Shown here piece after piece: positions 53,912 to 62,869 of a stretch of 64,000 bases of DNA. The notes under the pieces were generated by a model. The model saw only the letters and a list, made by a program, of their open reading frames with translations, searched no databases and had not been told where the DNA came from. Position 1 is the stretch's first letter, and every line of letters starts with the position of its first letter. The DNA comes from Bog-756 sp963727955 (GTDB lineage Bacteria > Actinomycetota > Acidimicrobiia > Acidimicrobiales > RAAP-2): NCBI GenBank assembly GCA_963727955.1, contig CAVSII010000008.1, positions 215,511 to 279,510 of the forward strand, read 5' to 3'. A program made the position numbers and the translations under genes.

Positions 53912-54817
53912 ATGGGCGCATCGACGATAGAAGGGGTCGTCCTCGACCACGTGGCTCACGCTGTCCCCCGTTGGCAGACGGTCTGGGACCGATACGCCAC
54001 CGATCTGGGAGCCCAATGGACCTCGGGGGGGTTGTCCACCGGTTTCGCCCCTGGCCAGCTGCGGTTCGGCAACGCGGCCAAGCTCGAGATCCTCATGCCC
54101 AACGCCGTCGAGCTCAATGATTTCCTGGACCGGTTCCTGGTCCACAGCGGGCCGGGTCCTCACCACCTCACATTCAAGGTCCCCGACCTGGACAGCGCCC
54201 TGGCCCGCGTGACGGAGGCCGGATACGAGCCCATTGGCATCGACATGAGCGACCCTGAGTGGATGGAAGGTTTCATCCACCCTCGTCAAGCCACCGGCGT
54301 CGTCGTGCAGCTGGCTCAGGCCCTCAACGACTGGGGCAGTCCCCCACCGGACGACTTCCCGAGTGCACGTCGCCTGAGGAGGGACAGAGACACCCCAGTA
54401 CCAGCGGCCTCGTTGCTGTGGGTCGTTCACACCGTGGCCGTCATGGCCGAGGCTCGCTCACTGTTCGTCGACGTCCTGGGTGGCGAGATCGTCGGTGACC
54501 GGCTCGACCATTTTGGTCATGCCACCTTGGACCTCAGCTGGGGCGGTCCATTGGGACTGCGCCTGGTGGCATCCGCCACCGATGCCGACGACCCCTTGCG
54601 ATCGTGGCTGGGCGACAGGAAGGGCCGTATCCACCACCTCGAATTGACGGCCGAGGAGCCCGAAGAGCTACCGGATGGTCGACCGGTGGCGCCGCCGTCT
54701 CCGGTGGGGTCGTCCGGTGCAGGTCCGGGCGCCTTCCACGAAATCCCCCCGGACATGAACGCCGGCATGCGCCTGATCGTCGGACCAGCGGACGGGGGAC
54801 CCGCTGATCGAGCCTAA
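53912..54817 (+). CDS. Two-module VOC (glyoxalase/dioxygenase-like) protein
   Basis: 301 residues. First module from VVLDHVAHAVPRWQTVWDRYATDLGAQW to HHLTFKVPDLDSALARVTEAGYEPIGID, with a metal-type histidine near the start (LDHVAH) and HLTF in the middle. A second, weaker module begins LLWVVHTVAVMAEARSLFVDVLGGE and ends HHLELTAEEP. Two tandem VOC modules occur in glyoxalase-like and extradiol-dioxygenase-like proteins. ATG at 53912 chosen from fold start. Divergent from the amidase, so possibly the same catabolic route. Confidence 0.82.
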   Translation: MGASTIEGVVLDHVAHAVPRWQTVWDRYATDLGAQWTSGGLSTGFAPGQLRFGNAAKLEILMPNAVELNDFLDRFLVHSGPGPHHLTFKVPDLDSALARVTEAGYEPIGIDMSDPEWMEGFIHPRQATGVVVQLAQALNDWGSPPPDDFPSARRLRRDRDTPVPAASLLWVVHTVAVMAEARSLFVDVLGGEIVGDRLDHFGHATLDLSWGGPLGLRLVASATDADDPLRSWLGDRKGRIHHLELTAEEPEELPDGRPVAPPSPVGSSGAGPGAFHEIPPDMNAGMRLIVGPADGGPADRA

Positions 54818-54885
54818 CCGGCAGCAGGGCAGCGTGCGGAGGCGGCCGCCGGTGCCGCTAATGGCATCGATCAGCGCCGGTAGCC

Positions 54886-55737
54886 TTGGTGACCGAGGTC
54901 AGCCGTTGTGGCCGATCCGAAGACGACCAGACCGAACAGTCAGATGGTGACGAGATGACCGGTGAAGGTGGAGAGGGAGAGGAGCGAGGACCGGCATCCC
55001 CGTCGCCGGCGGCGGCCGATGCCGGCGGGAACGGACACATCTCGTGGACTGAGCGGTTGTGGCCGCGCCAACCATCGACGACCAAAGGCCCGGGGGCGAA
55101 GCCCCGGGCCAGCACTTTGCCGCGTGGTCCCGCCTCATCCACCCGGCCACCCTCCACCAAAAAGGCCGTCGAGAGGCTCGACGACAAGGAGAGGAGACTC
55201 TCCCTGGCTGCCGCGGCCGGGGCATTCGTCCTTGGGGTCGGCGTCTACCTGCTGCAAACCCAGGACAAGGTCCACTTCACCAAGAACCCCGACGCTCCGT
55301 TCACTTCATTGTTGCTGGCGTTGGCCTGCGGCGTGTTTCTACTCGGATCCACACTCGTCGGACGGCGGGCACCGGTCGGCTTCGTCGCCCTCCTGGCCTT
55401 CCTCATCTTCGGAACGACCTCGTTCGTGCTGGGCCTACCGTTTCTGGCCTTGGCCATATGGCTTCTGTGGCGCTCCTACAAGATTCAAAAGGAGGCCGCC
55501 GCCCGGGTCCGGGAAAGTCGGGCTAACGGAGGAGGCACGTCCAATTCGACACCACGGGCGGCGGGAGGCGGGACTTCCGGGACCTCCAAGGCCCCGACCA
55601 AGACATCCTCATCCAAGGCTCGGGCGGCGGCCGCAGGGAGGCCGGAGCCGAACAAGCGCTACACACCCAAACGCCCTCCGCCGCCAGCTCCCAAACCTTC
55701 GCGGCGGGAACGGAAGGCGGCCCAGGCCCCGGAGTGA
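54886..55737 (+). CDS. Hypothetical membrane protein with long charged termini
   Basis: 283 residues from GTG 54886 (ATG at 54955 is an alternative). Residues 1-95 are hydrophilic (Glu/Gly/Pro-rich), then three hydrophobic helices around residues 105-122, 142-158 and 165-192, then a Lys/Arg/Pro/Ala-rich tail with RRERKAAQAPE. Proteins with such a centre and a low-complexity tail are common and uncharacterised in actinobacteria. No family name. Confidence 0.7.
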   Translation: MVTEVSRCGRSEDDQTEQSDGDEMTGEGGEGEERGPASPSPAAADAGGNGHISWTERLWPRQPSTTKGPGAKPRASTLPRGPASSTRPPSTKKAVERLDDKERRLSLAAAAGAFVLGVGVYLLQTQDKVHFTKNPDAPFTSLLLALACGVFLLGSTLVGRRAPVGFVALLAFLIFGTTSFVLGLPFLALAIWLLWRSYKIQKEAAARVRESRANGGGTSNSTPRAAGGGTSGTSKAPTKTSSSKARAAAAGRPEPNKRYTPKRPPPPAPKPSRRERKAAQAPE

Positions 55738-55785
55738 GACGGACAGGGATCGGACTGCCTCGGACTGAGCGTTCGTAGCCGTCCG

Positions 55786-56472
55786 CTAGCCCACCTGGGT
55801 GAGGAGGGCCGACCGCAGCAGTTCGAGAATCTCGTTCCTCCGACGGACGAGCGACCGGGCCGAGGGCTCTTCGCCGAAAGCCCTCAACACCTCAACCTCG
55901 GTGAGCATGCCGATGACCGTCGAATAGATGGCCAGCAGCAGCAGCCGCGGTTCGTGGCGGCGCATGTGACCGGCATCCATCTCGGCTTCGAGGAATTCGG
56001 AGGCCCGGCGGACAAGGGGGTCGAGGGCATCGACCATCCGGGTGGCGGCCGGTGTACCGGTGCGGCCCATCTCGCGGACCAGACCCAGCAGTTCGGGTCG
56101 GCGAGCAGCCAGCCGGAAGACTGATCGCACCACCGCCTCGACCCGGGCCCAGCCGGAGCCGGCGACGGCCAACGACGCCTCCAGCGCAGCCGACAGGTCG
56201 GCGGCACTGCGATCGATGACCGCCTCCAACAGGATCTCCTTGGAGGGGAACCAGTACAGGATCGTCTGCTTGCGAATCTCGAGACCTGCGGCCAGGTTGT
56301 CCAGCGAGGACGCCTCGTAGCCCTTGGTGGCGAAAGAGGCAAGAGCAGCGTCGAGGATACGGTCGGAGGTCGTCGGGACATCGGTGGACGAGGAGTGCCG
56401 GACCGGAGCGGCCCGGGGCCGGCTCCGATCACGCCTGCCTTCGGGCTGCTCTCCCCTGGTCGACGTGCTCAC
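55786..56472 (-). CDS. TetR-family regulator of the acyl-CoA reductase operon
   Basis: 228 residues. DNA-binding domain at about 36-82: TSDRILDAALASFATKGYEASSLDNLAAGLEIRKQTILYWFPSKEILLEAV. The first 34 residues are basic and Ser/Pro-rich and may not be translated if a later start is used. The annotated GTG is 23 bases from the divergent GTG at 56496, with a perfect 12-bp palindrome in between, so it very probably controls that operon and itself. Ligand binding part ends LRSALLTQVG; ligand perhaps an acyl-CoA, by analogy only. Confidence 0.9.
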   Translation of the reverse strand: MSTSTRGEQPEGRRDRSRPRAAPVRHSSSTDVPTTSDRILDAALASFATKGYEASSLDNLAAGLEIRKQTILYWFPSKEILLEAVIDRSAADLSAALEASLAVAGSGWARVEAVVRSVFRLAARRPELLGLVREMGRTGTPAATRMVDALDPLVRRASEFLEAEMDAGHMRRHEPRLLLLAIYSTVIGMLTEVEVLRAFGEEPSARSLVRRRNEILELLRSALLTQVG

Positions 56473-56473
56473 T

Positions 56474-56485
56474 TACCATATGGTA
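56474..56485. promoter_or_regulatory. TetR operator candidate TACCATATGGTA
   Basis: A perfect 12-bp palindrome centred in the 23-base gap between the divergent tetR gene and the acyl-CoA reductase operon. With so little space both messages should be nearly leaderless, and a bound dimer would cover both starts. ACCATATGGT-type sites suit TetR regulators. Confidence 0.7.
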
Positions 56486-56495
56486 GACAGATTGG

Positions 56496-58943
56496 GTGAC
56501 ACGAATTCGCCATGCCCTCGGGGGCCGGCAGTTCTTCATCACCGGAGCCACCGGGTTCCTGGGAACGGCCCTGGTCGAGCGATTGCTGCGCTCGGTCCCC
56601 GACTCCCGGGTGGTGCTCCTGGTGCGCCCGGGGCGCCGGTCGAGTCCGGCCCAGCGGGTGTCCCGCGAGATCCTCCGCAACGACTGCTTCGACCGGTTGC
56701 GTGAGCAGTACGGCGACCGCTTCGAGACCGAGGTGGCCGGCCGGGTCACGGCAGTGGCCGGCGATGTGACCACCGATGGTCTCGGTCTCGACGACGACGG
56801 GCGCCAACTTCTGTCGGAGTGCGACATCGTTATCCATTCGGCCGCCGCCGTCAGTTTCGATTCGCCTCTCGACGCCGCCGTCGAAGTCAACCTGCTCGGG
56901 CCCTCCCGTGTGGCCGCGGCCACGGTCGCCGCTCGAGGGCTCGCCGCCGAACAGGGCCGGGCCGGGCCGGTCCATTACCTACCGGTGTCCACCGCCTACG
57001 TAGCCGGCACCCATCAGGGCGAGGCCCGAGAGGAGCTGCTCGGCACGTCCCGTTTCAGCGTGGATGTGGACTGGCGGGACGAAGTGGAGGCGTCCCGGCG
57101 TCAACGCAGTGATCTCGACGCCGCTTCGCGGCGGCCCGAGCATCTGGCCACCTTCGCCAAGAAGGCCCGTCAAGAGCTGGGCGCCGCCGGCCTGCACCTG
57201 CTGGCCGAGAGAGCCGAGCATCTGCGCGAGGACTGGATCAAGAAACAGATGGTCATCGTCGGACAGACCCGGGCCCAATCGCTCGGATGGCCCGATGCCT
57301 ACCCGTACACCAAGGCTTTGGGCGAACGGGCTCTGGTGGCCGAGTACGGACGCGTGCTGCCCATCACCATCATCCGCCCGTCCATCATCGAATCCGCCCT
57401 GGCCGAGCCCCGGCCCGGCTGGATCCGCGGATTCCGCATGGCCGAGCCCATCATCGTCTCCTACGCCCGCGGATTCCTGAAGGAGTTTCCGGGGGTGCCC
57501 GAAGGGGTCACCGACGTGATCCCGGTCGACCTGGTGGTGGCCGCCATCATGGCCGTGGCCGGCGAGGCGTTGCTGGCCCCGGTGGACGCCGAGCCTGGGG
57601 CCCCCAGCGTGTACCACGTGGCCTCGGGCGTCCGGAACCCCTTCCGCTACGGACGTCTGGTCGAACTGGTGCAGTCCTGGTTCACCGAACATCCCCTCTA
57701 TGACTCCGACGGTCAGCCGATCGTCGTACCGGCGTGGTCCTTCCCCGGGCGTGGCCGGGTCCAACGTCAGTTGTCCCGAGCCACCAAGGCGATGGAAGTA
57801 GCCGAAAGGGTGGTGGGCTCACTGCCCATCCGCGGACGCCAGGCCAACTGGCTGGCTGCATTGGAGGAGCGGCACCTGCTGGCCGATCGGGCTCTGGGCT
57901 ATGTCGAGCTCTACGGGGCTTACACGGAGACCGAGGCCCGCTACCGCGTCGACCGTCTCATGGCTCTATGGGACCGGATGGACGAAGACGACCGCCAAAC
58001 ATTCTGCCTCGACCCGGCTGCTGTCGATTGGGCCACCTACGTGCGCGACGTCCATCTCCCGTCGGTCATCGAGCACGCCCGGGTGCGCACGGCCCCGACC
58101 AAATCCAGCCAGCCCAGCCGGGCCGACCGGTCCCGCAAGGCCATCCTCTCGCCCGACCGCCACCTGGCCGCCTTCGACCTCGAGAACACCCTCATCGCAT
58201 CCAACGTCGTCGATTCCTACGCCTGGTTGGCGTCCCGTCACCTGTCGGCCACTGACCGGGTGTCTTTTGTGGCCGACCTGGTGAGCGAGGCGCCGAGCCT
58301 GCTCGCCCTGGACCGGCGTGACCGCGGCGATTTCCTCCGCTCGTTCTACCGCCGGTACGAGGGGGCACCGGTCGACCGCCTACGCGACGACGCATGGGAC
58401 CTCTTCCATCAATTGCTTTTGGCCAAGTCGTTCCCTGCCGGGTTCGCCCGGGTGCGCCGGCACCGCGCTCTCGGCCATCGCACCCTCCTGATCACCGGCG
58501 CCCTGGACCTGGTGGTCGAGCCCATGCGGCCCCTGTTCGACGACATCGTGTGCGCCCGGCTGGGTGAGGACGACGGCAGGTTCACCGGACGCCTGGCCGA
58601 GCTCCCCCCCATAGGCGAGGCACGGGCCCTGGTGCTGGCCGACTACGCCGAGGCCGAGGGACTGCGTCTCGAGGAGTCGATGGCCTATGCCGATTCGGCC
58701 AGCGACCTTCCCATGCTGGAGGCGGTCGGGTTCCCGGTGGCCGTCAACCCCGAAGCCAAGCTGGCCGCCATCGCCCGCCGCCGAGGATGGCACGTCGAGA
58801 ACTGGCGCAAAGCCGACGGTGGTGCCCGTCCCGTCCTCCCCCTCGGTCCCCTCGACCGGCGGGGTTCGCTCCAACGAGGACGGACCAGCCCGGCCGCATT
58901 GTCGGGCGCCCTCCGGCGGGTGACCGCCGCTCGGGGTCGATGA
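56496..58943 (+). CDS. Fatty acyl-CoA reductase (extended SDR) fused to HAD-IB phosphatase-like domain
   Basis: 815 residues. Domain 1 (about 10-400) is an extended SDR of the fatty acyl-CoA reductase/NAD_binding_4 type: FFITGATGFLGTALVERLL, the catalytic segment VSTAYVAG and YPYTKALGE (Y-x3-K), and VYHVASGVRNPFRY. A FAR_C-like helical part follows (about 420-520). Domain 2 (about 560-770) is HAD subfamily IB: AAFDLENTLIAS (DLEN in place of the DxD nucleophile motif), LLITGALDLVV and YADSASDLPMLEAVG. The second acid of motif I is replaced by Glu, so phosphatase activity is uncertain. GTG start. First of four genes in a TetR-controlled operon. Confidence 0.88.
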   Translation: MTRIRHALGGRQFFITGATGFLGTALVERLLRSVPDSRVVLLVRPGRRSSPAQRVSREILRNDCFDRLREQYGDRFETEVAGRVTAVAGDVTTDGLGLDDDGRQLLSECDIVIHSAAAVSFDSPLDAAVEVNLLGPSRVAAATVAARGLAAEQGRAGPVHYLPVSTAYVAGTHQGEAREELLGTSRFSVDVDWRDEVEASRRQRSDLDAASRRPEHLATFAKKARQELGAAGLHLLAERAEHLREDWIKKQMVIVGQTRAQSLGWPDAYPYTKALGERALVAEYGRVLPITIIRPSIIESALAEPRPGWIRGFRMAEPIIVSYARGFLKEFPGVPEGVTDVIPVDLVVAAIMAVAGEALLAPVDAEPGAPSVYHVASGVRNPFRYGRLVELVQSWFTEHPLYDSDGQPIVVPAWSFPGRGRVQRQLSRATKAMEVAERVVGSLPIRGRQANWLAALEERHLLADRALGYVELYGAYTETEARYRVDRLMALWDRMDEDDRQTFCLDPAAVDWATYVRDVHLPSVIEHARVRTAPTKSSQPSRADRSRKAILSPDRHLAAFDLENTLIASNVVDSYAWLASRHLSATDRVSFVADLVSEAPSLLALDRRDRGDFLRSFYRRYEGAPVDRLRDDAWDLFHQLLLAKSFPAGFARVRRHRALGHRTLLITGALDLVVEPMRPLFDDIVCARLGEDDGRFTGRLAELPPIGEARALVLADYAEAEGLRLEESMAYADSASDLPMLEAVGFPVAVNPEAKLAAIARRRGWHVENWRKADGGARPVLPLGPLDRRGSLQRGRTSPAALSGALRRVTAARGR

Positions 58944-58956
58944 GGCGGCCGGGTCG

Positions 58957-60228
58957 ATGAAAGCACTGGTCGTGGACAGGAACCTTCCTCGCTTTGCCGC
59001 AGCCCGGGTGGTCTCCGCCTTCGGTGCGGGTCGAGGGGCGGGGATCGGTCCCCTGCGCCTGCTCGACGCCGACCCGCCGGCACCGCCCGGCGCCGACTGG
59101 TTCCACCTCCGACCCCTGCTGTCGGGAATCTGCGGCAGCGATCTGGCCACGTTGGACGGTCACAGCTCGCGGTACTTCGAGGAGCTGGTCAGCTTTCCCT
59201 TCGTCCCCGGCCACGAGGTGGTGGGCGTTCTCGACGAAGGGGGCGTCGACCACAAGGGCAGCCCACTGGCCCCGGGCGCCCGGGTGGTCATCGAGCCCGT
59301 GCTCGGTTGTGTGCCCCGTGGCATCCGACCGCCCTGCCCCCACTGCGCCACCGGACACACCGGCCTGTGCGGCAACGTGGCCTTCGGTGCCATCGAAGCC
59401 GGCCTCCAGACCGGCTTCTGCACGGCCACCGGAGGCGGCTGGTCCACAGCCGGCCTGGTCGCCCACGCCTCGCAACTCCACCGCATTCCTGACGGCCTCA
59501 CGGATGCCGACGGTGTGATGGTGGAACCGACCGCCTGCGGGGTTCATGCCGCCCTCTCGGCCGATATCGCCGACGACGAAACGGTGGCGGTGATCGGTGC
59601 CGGCACCCTCGGCCTGACCGTGGTCGCCGCTCTCCATCACCTGGTGCGACCCACCACCCCCTGCACAGTGATGGTGGGGGCCAAGCACTCCCACCAGCGC
59701 ACCGTGGCCGAGTCACTGGGAGCCGATGTGGTGGTCCCGTCCGACCAGCTGGCCCGTGCCGTTCGTCGGCGATCCGGTTCGCTGGTGCTGGCCGGACGGC
59801 TCACCGAAGGCGCCGACGTGGTCTTCGACTGCGTGGGTTCATCCCAATCGGTGGCCGACGCCCTGGCCATGGTCCGGCCTCGGGGGCGGGTGGTGCTGGT
59901 AGGGATGCCCGGGCGGATGGCACTCGACCTGGCCCCGCTCTGGCACCGGGAGATCACCCTGGTCGGTGCCTACGCCTACGGGACCGAGGCAGCCACCGCC
60001 GACCGGACGGCACCCTCACGCAGTTTCGAGGTGGCCGTCGAGCTGGTCGGGCGGGCCGGTCTCGGCTCGCTGGTGTCGGCCCGCTATCCACTCGATCGCT
60101 ACGAGGAAGCTGTGGCCCATGCCGGAGCGGCCGGTCGGCGAGGAGCGGTGAAGGTGGTCTTTGATCTGCAGGACGGAAAGCGGGGACGAACAAGCGCCGG
60201 GCCCCACGGCAAGGGAGAAGCCCGATGA
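58957..60228 (+). CDS. Zinc-binding medium-chain dehydrogenase
   Basis: 423 residues, larger than the usual 350. LLSGICGSDLATLDGH and VPGHEVVG carry the catalytic zinc ligands; CPHCATGHTGLCG is a shortened structural zinc site with three cysteines plus the preceding GIRPPC cysteine. NAD(P) loop: VAVIGAGTLGLTVVAAL. Long inserts follow the first strand (AGRGAGIGPLRLLDADPP) and the zinc lobe (GAIEAGLQTGFCTATGGGW). It starts 13 bases after the reductase gene and overlaps the next start by four bases (ATGA), so it works in the same pathway. Confidence 0.9.
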   Translation: MKALVVDRNLPRFAAARVVSAFGAGRGAGIGPLRLLDADPPAPPGADWFHLRPLLSGICGSDLATLDGHSSRYFEELVSFPFVPGHEVVGVLDEGGVDHKGSPLAPGARVVIEPVLGCVPRGIRPPCPHCATGHTGLCGNVAFGAIEAGLQTGFCTATGGGWSTAGLVAHASQLHRIPDGLTDADGVMVEPTACGVHAALSADIADDETVAVIGAGTLGLTVVAALHHLVRPTTPCTVMVGAKHSHQRTVAESLGADVVVPSDQLARAVRRRSGSLVLAGRLTEGADVVFDCVGSSQSVADALAMVRPRGRVVLVGMPGRMALDLAPLWHREITLVGAYAYGTEAATADRTAPSRSFEVAVELVGRAGLGSLVSARYPLDRYEEAVAHAGAAGRRGAVKVVFDLQDGKRGRTSAGPHGKGEAR

Positions 60229-61814
60229 GTCCTCGACCCGGATTCGTGCTCGACGTCGATCGTTCGACGCCGCCCACCCTGTTCTGGCGAGGCGAGCGCT
60301 TCAGCCTCGAGCGCCTGCCGGAGGGAAGCCGGATCATCTACGCCCCCGAACCGATCGATCCCCTGACGGATCCGAGAGCCGCCATCCGCAACGCCCTACT
60401 GCATCCCCTCGGCGACCGTGAGCCGTTACCGGCGCTCCTCCGTCCCGACATGAAGCTGACCATTGCCTTCGACGACATCTCCCTTCCCCTGCCCCCGATG
60501 GCCCGGCCCGACATCCGCCAGATGGTCATCGAAGAGGTCCTCGACCTGGCGGCGGAGGCCGGCGTCGACGACGTGGCCCTCATTGTGGCCTTGGCCCTGC
60601 ACCGGCGGATGACCGAGGCCGAGCTCAGGCACGCTGTGGGTGACCGCGTCTACGACGCCTTCGCCCCCAACGGGCTCCTCACCCAGCACGATGCCGAGGA
60701 CCCCGACGCTCTCGTCCACCTCGGCCTCACCGAGGAAGGGGAGGACGTGGAGATCAACAAGCGAGCCGCCGACAGCGACCTCCTGGTGTACGTCAACATC
60801 AACCTGGTGACCATGGACGGAGGACACAAGAGCGTGGCCACCGGTCTGGCCAGCTACCGCAGCCTCCGGCACCACCACAACGTGACCACCATGCAGAAGA
60901 GCCGGTCGTTCATGGACCAGCACCGGTCGGAACTGCACTCCTCCAACTGGCGCATGGGGCGCCTCATCGCCGCCAGCGGGGTGACCGTCTTCCAGATCGA
61001 GACGACTCTCAACAACGACACGTTCCCCCCGTCCTTCGAGTTCCTCCAGAAGAGGGAGTGGGAGTGGGGGGTAAAGGACCGCCTCGGCTTCGTCGCCGCC
61101 TCCAAAGCCCTCGACCGCACTCCTCCCCGCCTGGCCCGCCAGATCTTCCACGCGGTGCGGGCCCCCCATCGCCTGACGTCGGTACAGGCCGGAGAGGTCG
61201 AGGCCGTCCACACGGTGACCACCGAGCGGGTGTGGGAACAACAAGGAGTGGTGGTGGAGGGCCAGACCGACATCTTGACCATGGGTCTCCCCTACATCAG
61301 CCCCTACAACGTCAACTCCATCCTCAACCCCATCCTGGTGGCCTGCCTGGGGCTGGGCTACTTCTTCAACCTCTACCGGGGGAAGCCGTTGGTTCGCCAA
61401 GGCGGCGTGGTCATCATGACCCACCCGACCCCCTGGGAGTTCAACCCGGTCCACCACCCGAGCTACATCGATTTCTTCGAGGAGGTGCTGAGCGAGACCA
61501 CCGATCCGGTCGAGGTGGAGAGCCGGTTCGAGGAGTCCTACGCCACCGACCCCTGGTACGTGCACCTCTATCGCACGGGGCACGCCTACCACGGGGTGCA
61601 TCCGTTCTACATGTGGTACTGGTGCGCCCACGCCCTCCAGCACCTGGGTGCCGTCATCATCGTGGGTGGGGACAAGGAGGCCGTCCACCGTCTCGGCTTT
61701 CGGGCGGCATCGACACTGTCCGACGCGCTCGAGATGGCCGCCGACGTGGTCGGACCGTCGCCGTCCCTCACCCACCTGCACACGCCTCCGGTCCTGATGG
61801 CCGACGTGCAATGA
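60225..61814 (+). CDS. LarA-like (DUF2088, nickel-pincer lactate racemase family) protein
   Basis: 529 residues. The LarA N-terminal domain is suggested by IAFDDISLPLPPMARPDIRQMVIEEVLDLAAEAGVDDVALIVALALHRRMTEAELRHAVGD at about 80-135 (LarA: the D-x-T/S-x-P segment and the G-x-H-R-x-x-T-x-x-E segment), followed by an internal TMDGGHKSVATGLASYRS where LarA has its cofactor-binding loop. Longer than LarA (about 425) with a C-terminal extension. No larB, larC or larE gene is nearby to make the pincer cofactor. Coupled by overlaps to genes on both sides. Probably racemises or isomerises a 2-hydroxyacid-like group; speculative. Confidence 0.8.
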   Translation: MSPRPGFVLDVDRSTPPTLFWRGERFSLERLPEGSRIIYAPEPIDPLTDPRAAIRNALLHPLGDREPLPALLRPDMKLTIAFDDISLPLPPMARPDIRQMVIEEVLDLAAEAGVDDVALIVALALHRRMTEAELRHAVGDRVYDAFAPNGLLTQHDAEDPDALVHLGLTEEGEDVEINKRAADSDLLVYVNINLVTMDGGHKSVATGLASYRSLRHHHNVTTMQKSRSFMDQHRSELHSSNWRMGRLIAASGVTVFQIETTLNNDTFPPSFEFLQKREWEWGVKDRLGFVAASKALDRTPPRLARQIFHAVRAPHRLTSVQAGEVEAVHTVTTERVWEQQGVVVEGQTDILTMGLPYISPYNVNSILNPILVACLGLGYFFNLYRGKPLVRQGGVVIMTHPTPWEFNPVHHPSYIDFFEEVLSETTDPVEVESRFEESYATDPWYVHLYRTGHAYHGVHPFYMWYWCAHALQHLGAVIIVGGDKEAVHRLGFRAASTLSDALEMAADVVGPSPSLTHLHTPPVLMADVQ

Positions 61815-62869
61815 CCGTCCCCCGGGGATCAGCCGGCTCCTTGCGCTCGGAACGGGCCATCGCCGCCGACTCGGAGCTCGGCTTGGCCGGTCCGGGCCGG
61901 GCCGGTGGCGGGATCGCCTCACTGCGCCGTCTCTCCCCCTCGTCGCTGGCCGGCCGGCTGGGTCGGGCGCCGTTTCCCCTGGCCTCACCCTCGTGGCCCG
62001 GATCGGTACCACGGCCGGCACCCACACCCCGCTTGGGCGTGGACTACGACACGGCCTGGTCCCGCAGGTACCCGGTCCGTCTGGCCCGTGCCGTGGTGCT
62101 CGACAATCTGACCCGCCCATTGGCCCGGGTGGTGGCCTCACCCCTCGTGCGCGGCGAGGAGTCTCTCCAGGACCTCGAGGGACCGGTCATCTTTGCCGCC
62201 AACCACGTGAGCCATGTCGACACCCCTCTGCTTCTGAGCTGTCTGCCTCTGCGCTTCCGGCACCGGACGGTGGTGGCGGCGGCGGCCGACTACTTCTTCG
62301 ACCGGCGGTGGAAGGCCGACGCCTGGTCCTTCTTTCTGGCCGCCATCCCCATCGAGCGGACCAAGGTCAACCGCCGGTCCGCCCAGCTGGCGGCCGACCT
62401 GCTGGAGGAGGGTTGGAACCTGGTCATCTTCCCCGAGGGTGGGCGATCACCCGACGGCTGGGCCCAGACCTTCCGAGGCGGGGCCGCCTACCTGGCCGCC
62501 CGCACCGGCCGCCCGGTGGTGCCGGTCCACATCGACGGCACCCGCCACATCCTGCCCAAGGGGAACACGGCGGTGCGCAGGACGCGGACCACCATCACCT
62601 TCGGCACGCCGTTGTGGCCCACCGAGGGCGAGGACGCCCGCCGGTTCGGCGGACGCATCGAGACGGCTGTGGCCACCATGGCCAACGAGGCCACCACCGA
62701 CTGGTGGACCGCCCGCAAACAGGCGGCGGCCGGGACGACCCCCGCCCTCCAGGGGCCGGAGGTGGCGCCGTGGCGTCGCACCTGGCTGTTGGCCGACCCT
62801 CCCCCCCACCGGGACCGCGGCGCCGAAGAGGGCGCGGACGGCGACGGCGTGTGGCCCCGGCGGAACTAG
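61811..62869 (+). CDS. PlsC-like 1-acyl-glycerol-3-phosphate acyltransferase
   Basis: 352 residues. The catalytic NHVSHVD (H-x4-D) is at residues 131-137, the substrate-binding block is VIFPEGGRSPDG near 214-225, and VPVHIDGTRHILPKG follows near 242-256. About 100 extra N-terminal residues, Pro/Arg/Ser-rich, precede the acyltransferase core. The start ATG overlaps the LarA-like stop (ATGA). Acyltransferases of this type put an acyl chain on a lysophosphatidate or similar acceptor at the membrane. Last gene of the operon; converges with gatD so that the two stops share CTAG. Confidence 0.9.
   Translation: MTVPRGSAGSLRSERAIAADSELGLAGPGRAGGGIASLRRLSPSSLAGRLGRAPFPLASPSWPGSVPRPAPTPRLGVDYDTAWSRRYPVRLARAVVLDNLTRPLARVVASPLVRGEESLQDLEGPVIFAANHVSHVDTPLLLSCLPLRFRHRTVVAAAADYFFDRRWKADAWSFFLAAIPIERTKVNRRSAQLAADLLEEGWNLVIFPEGGRSPDGWAQTFRGGAAYLAARTGRPVVPVHIDGTRHILPKGNTAVRRTRTTITFGTPLWPTEGEDARRFGGRIETAVATMANEATTDWWTARKQAAAGTTPALQGPEVAPWRRTWLLADPPPHRDRGAEEGADGDGVWPRRN

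Noticed and set aside
60426..62141. 571-residue open frame on the minus strand
   Set aside because: Lies opposite the LarA-like and PlsC genes, which have clear motifs; the translation is His/Gly/Asp-rich with no family signature, a normal shadow in GC-rich DNA.
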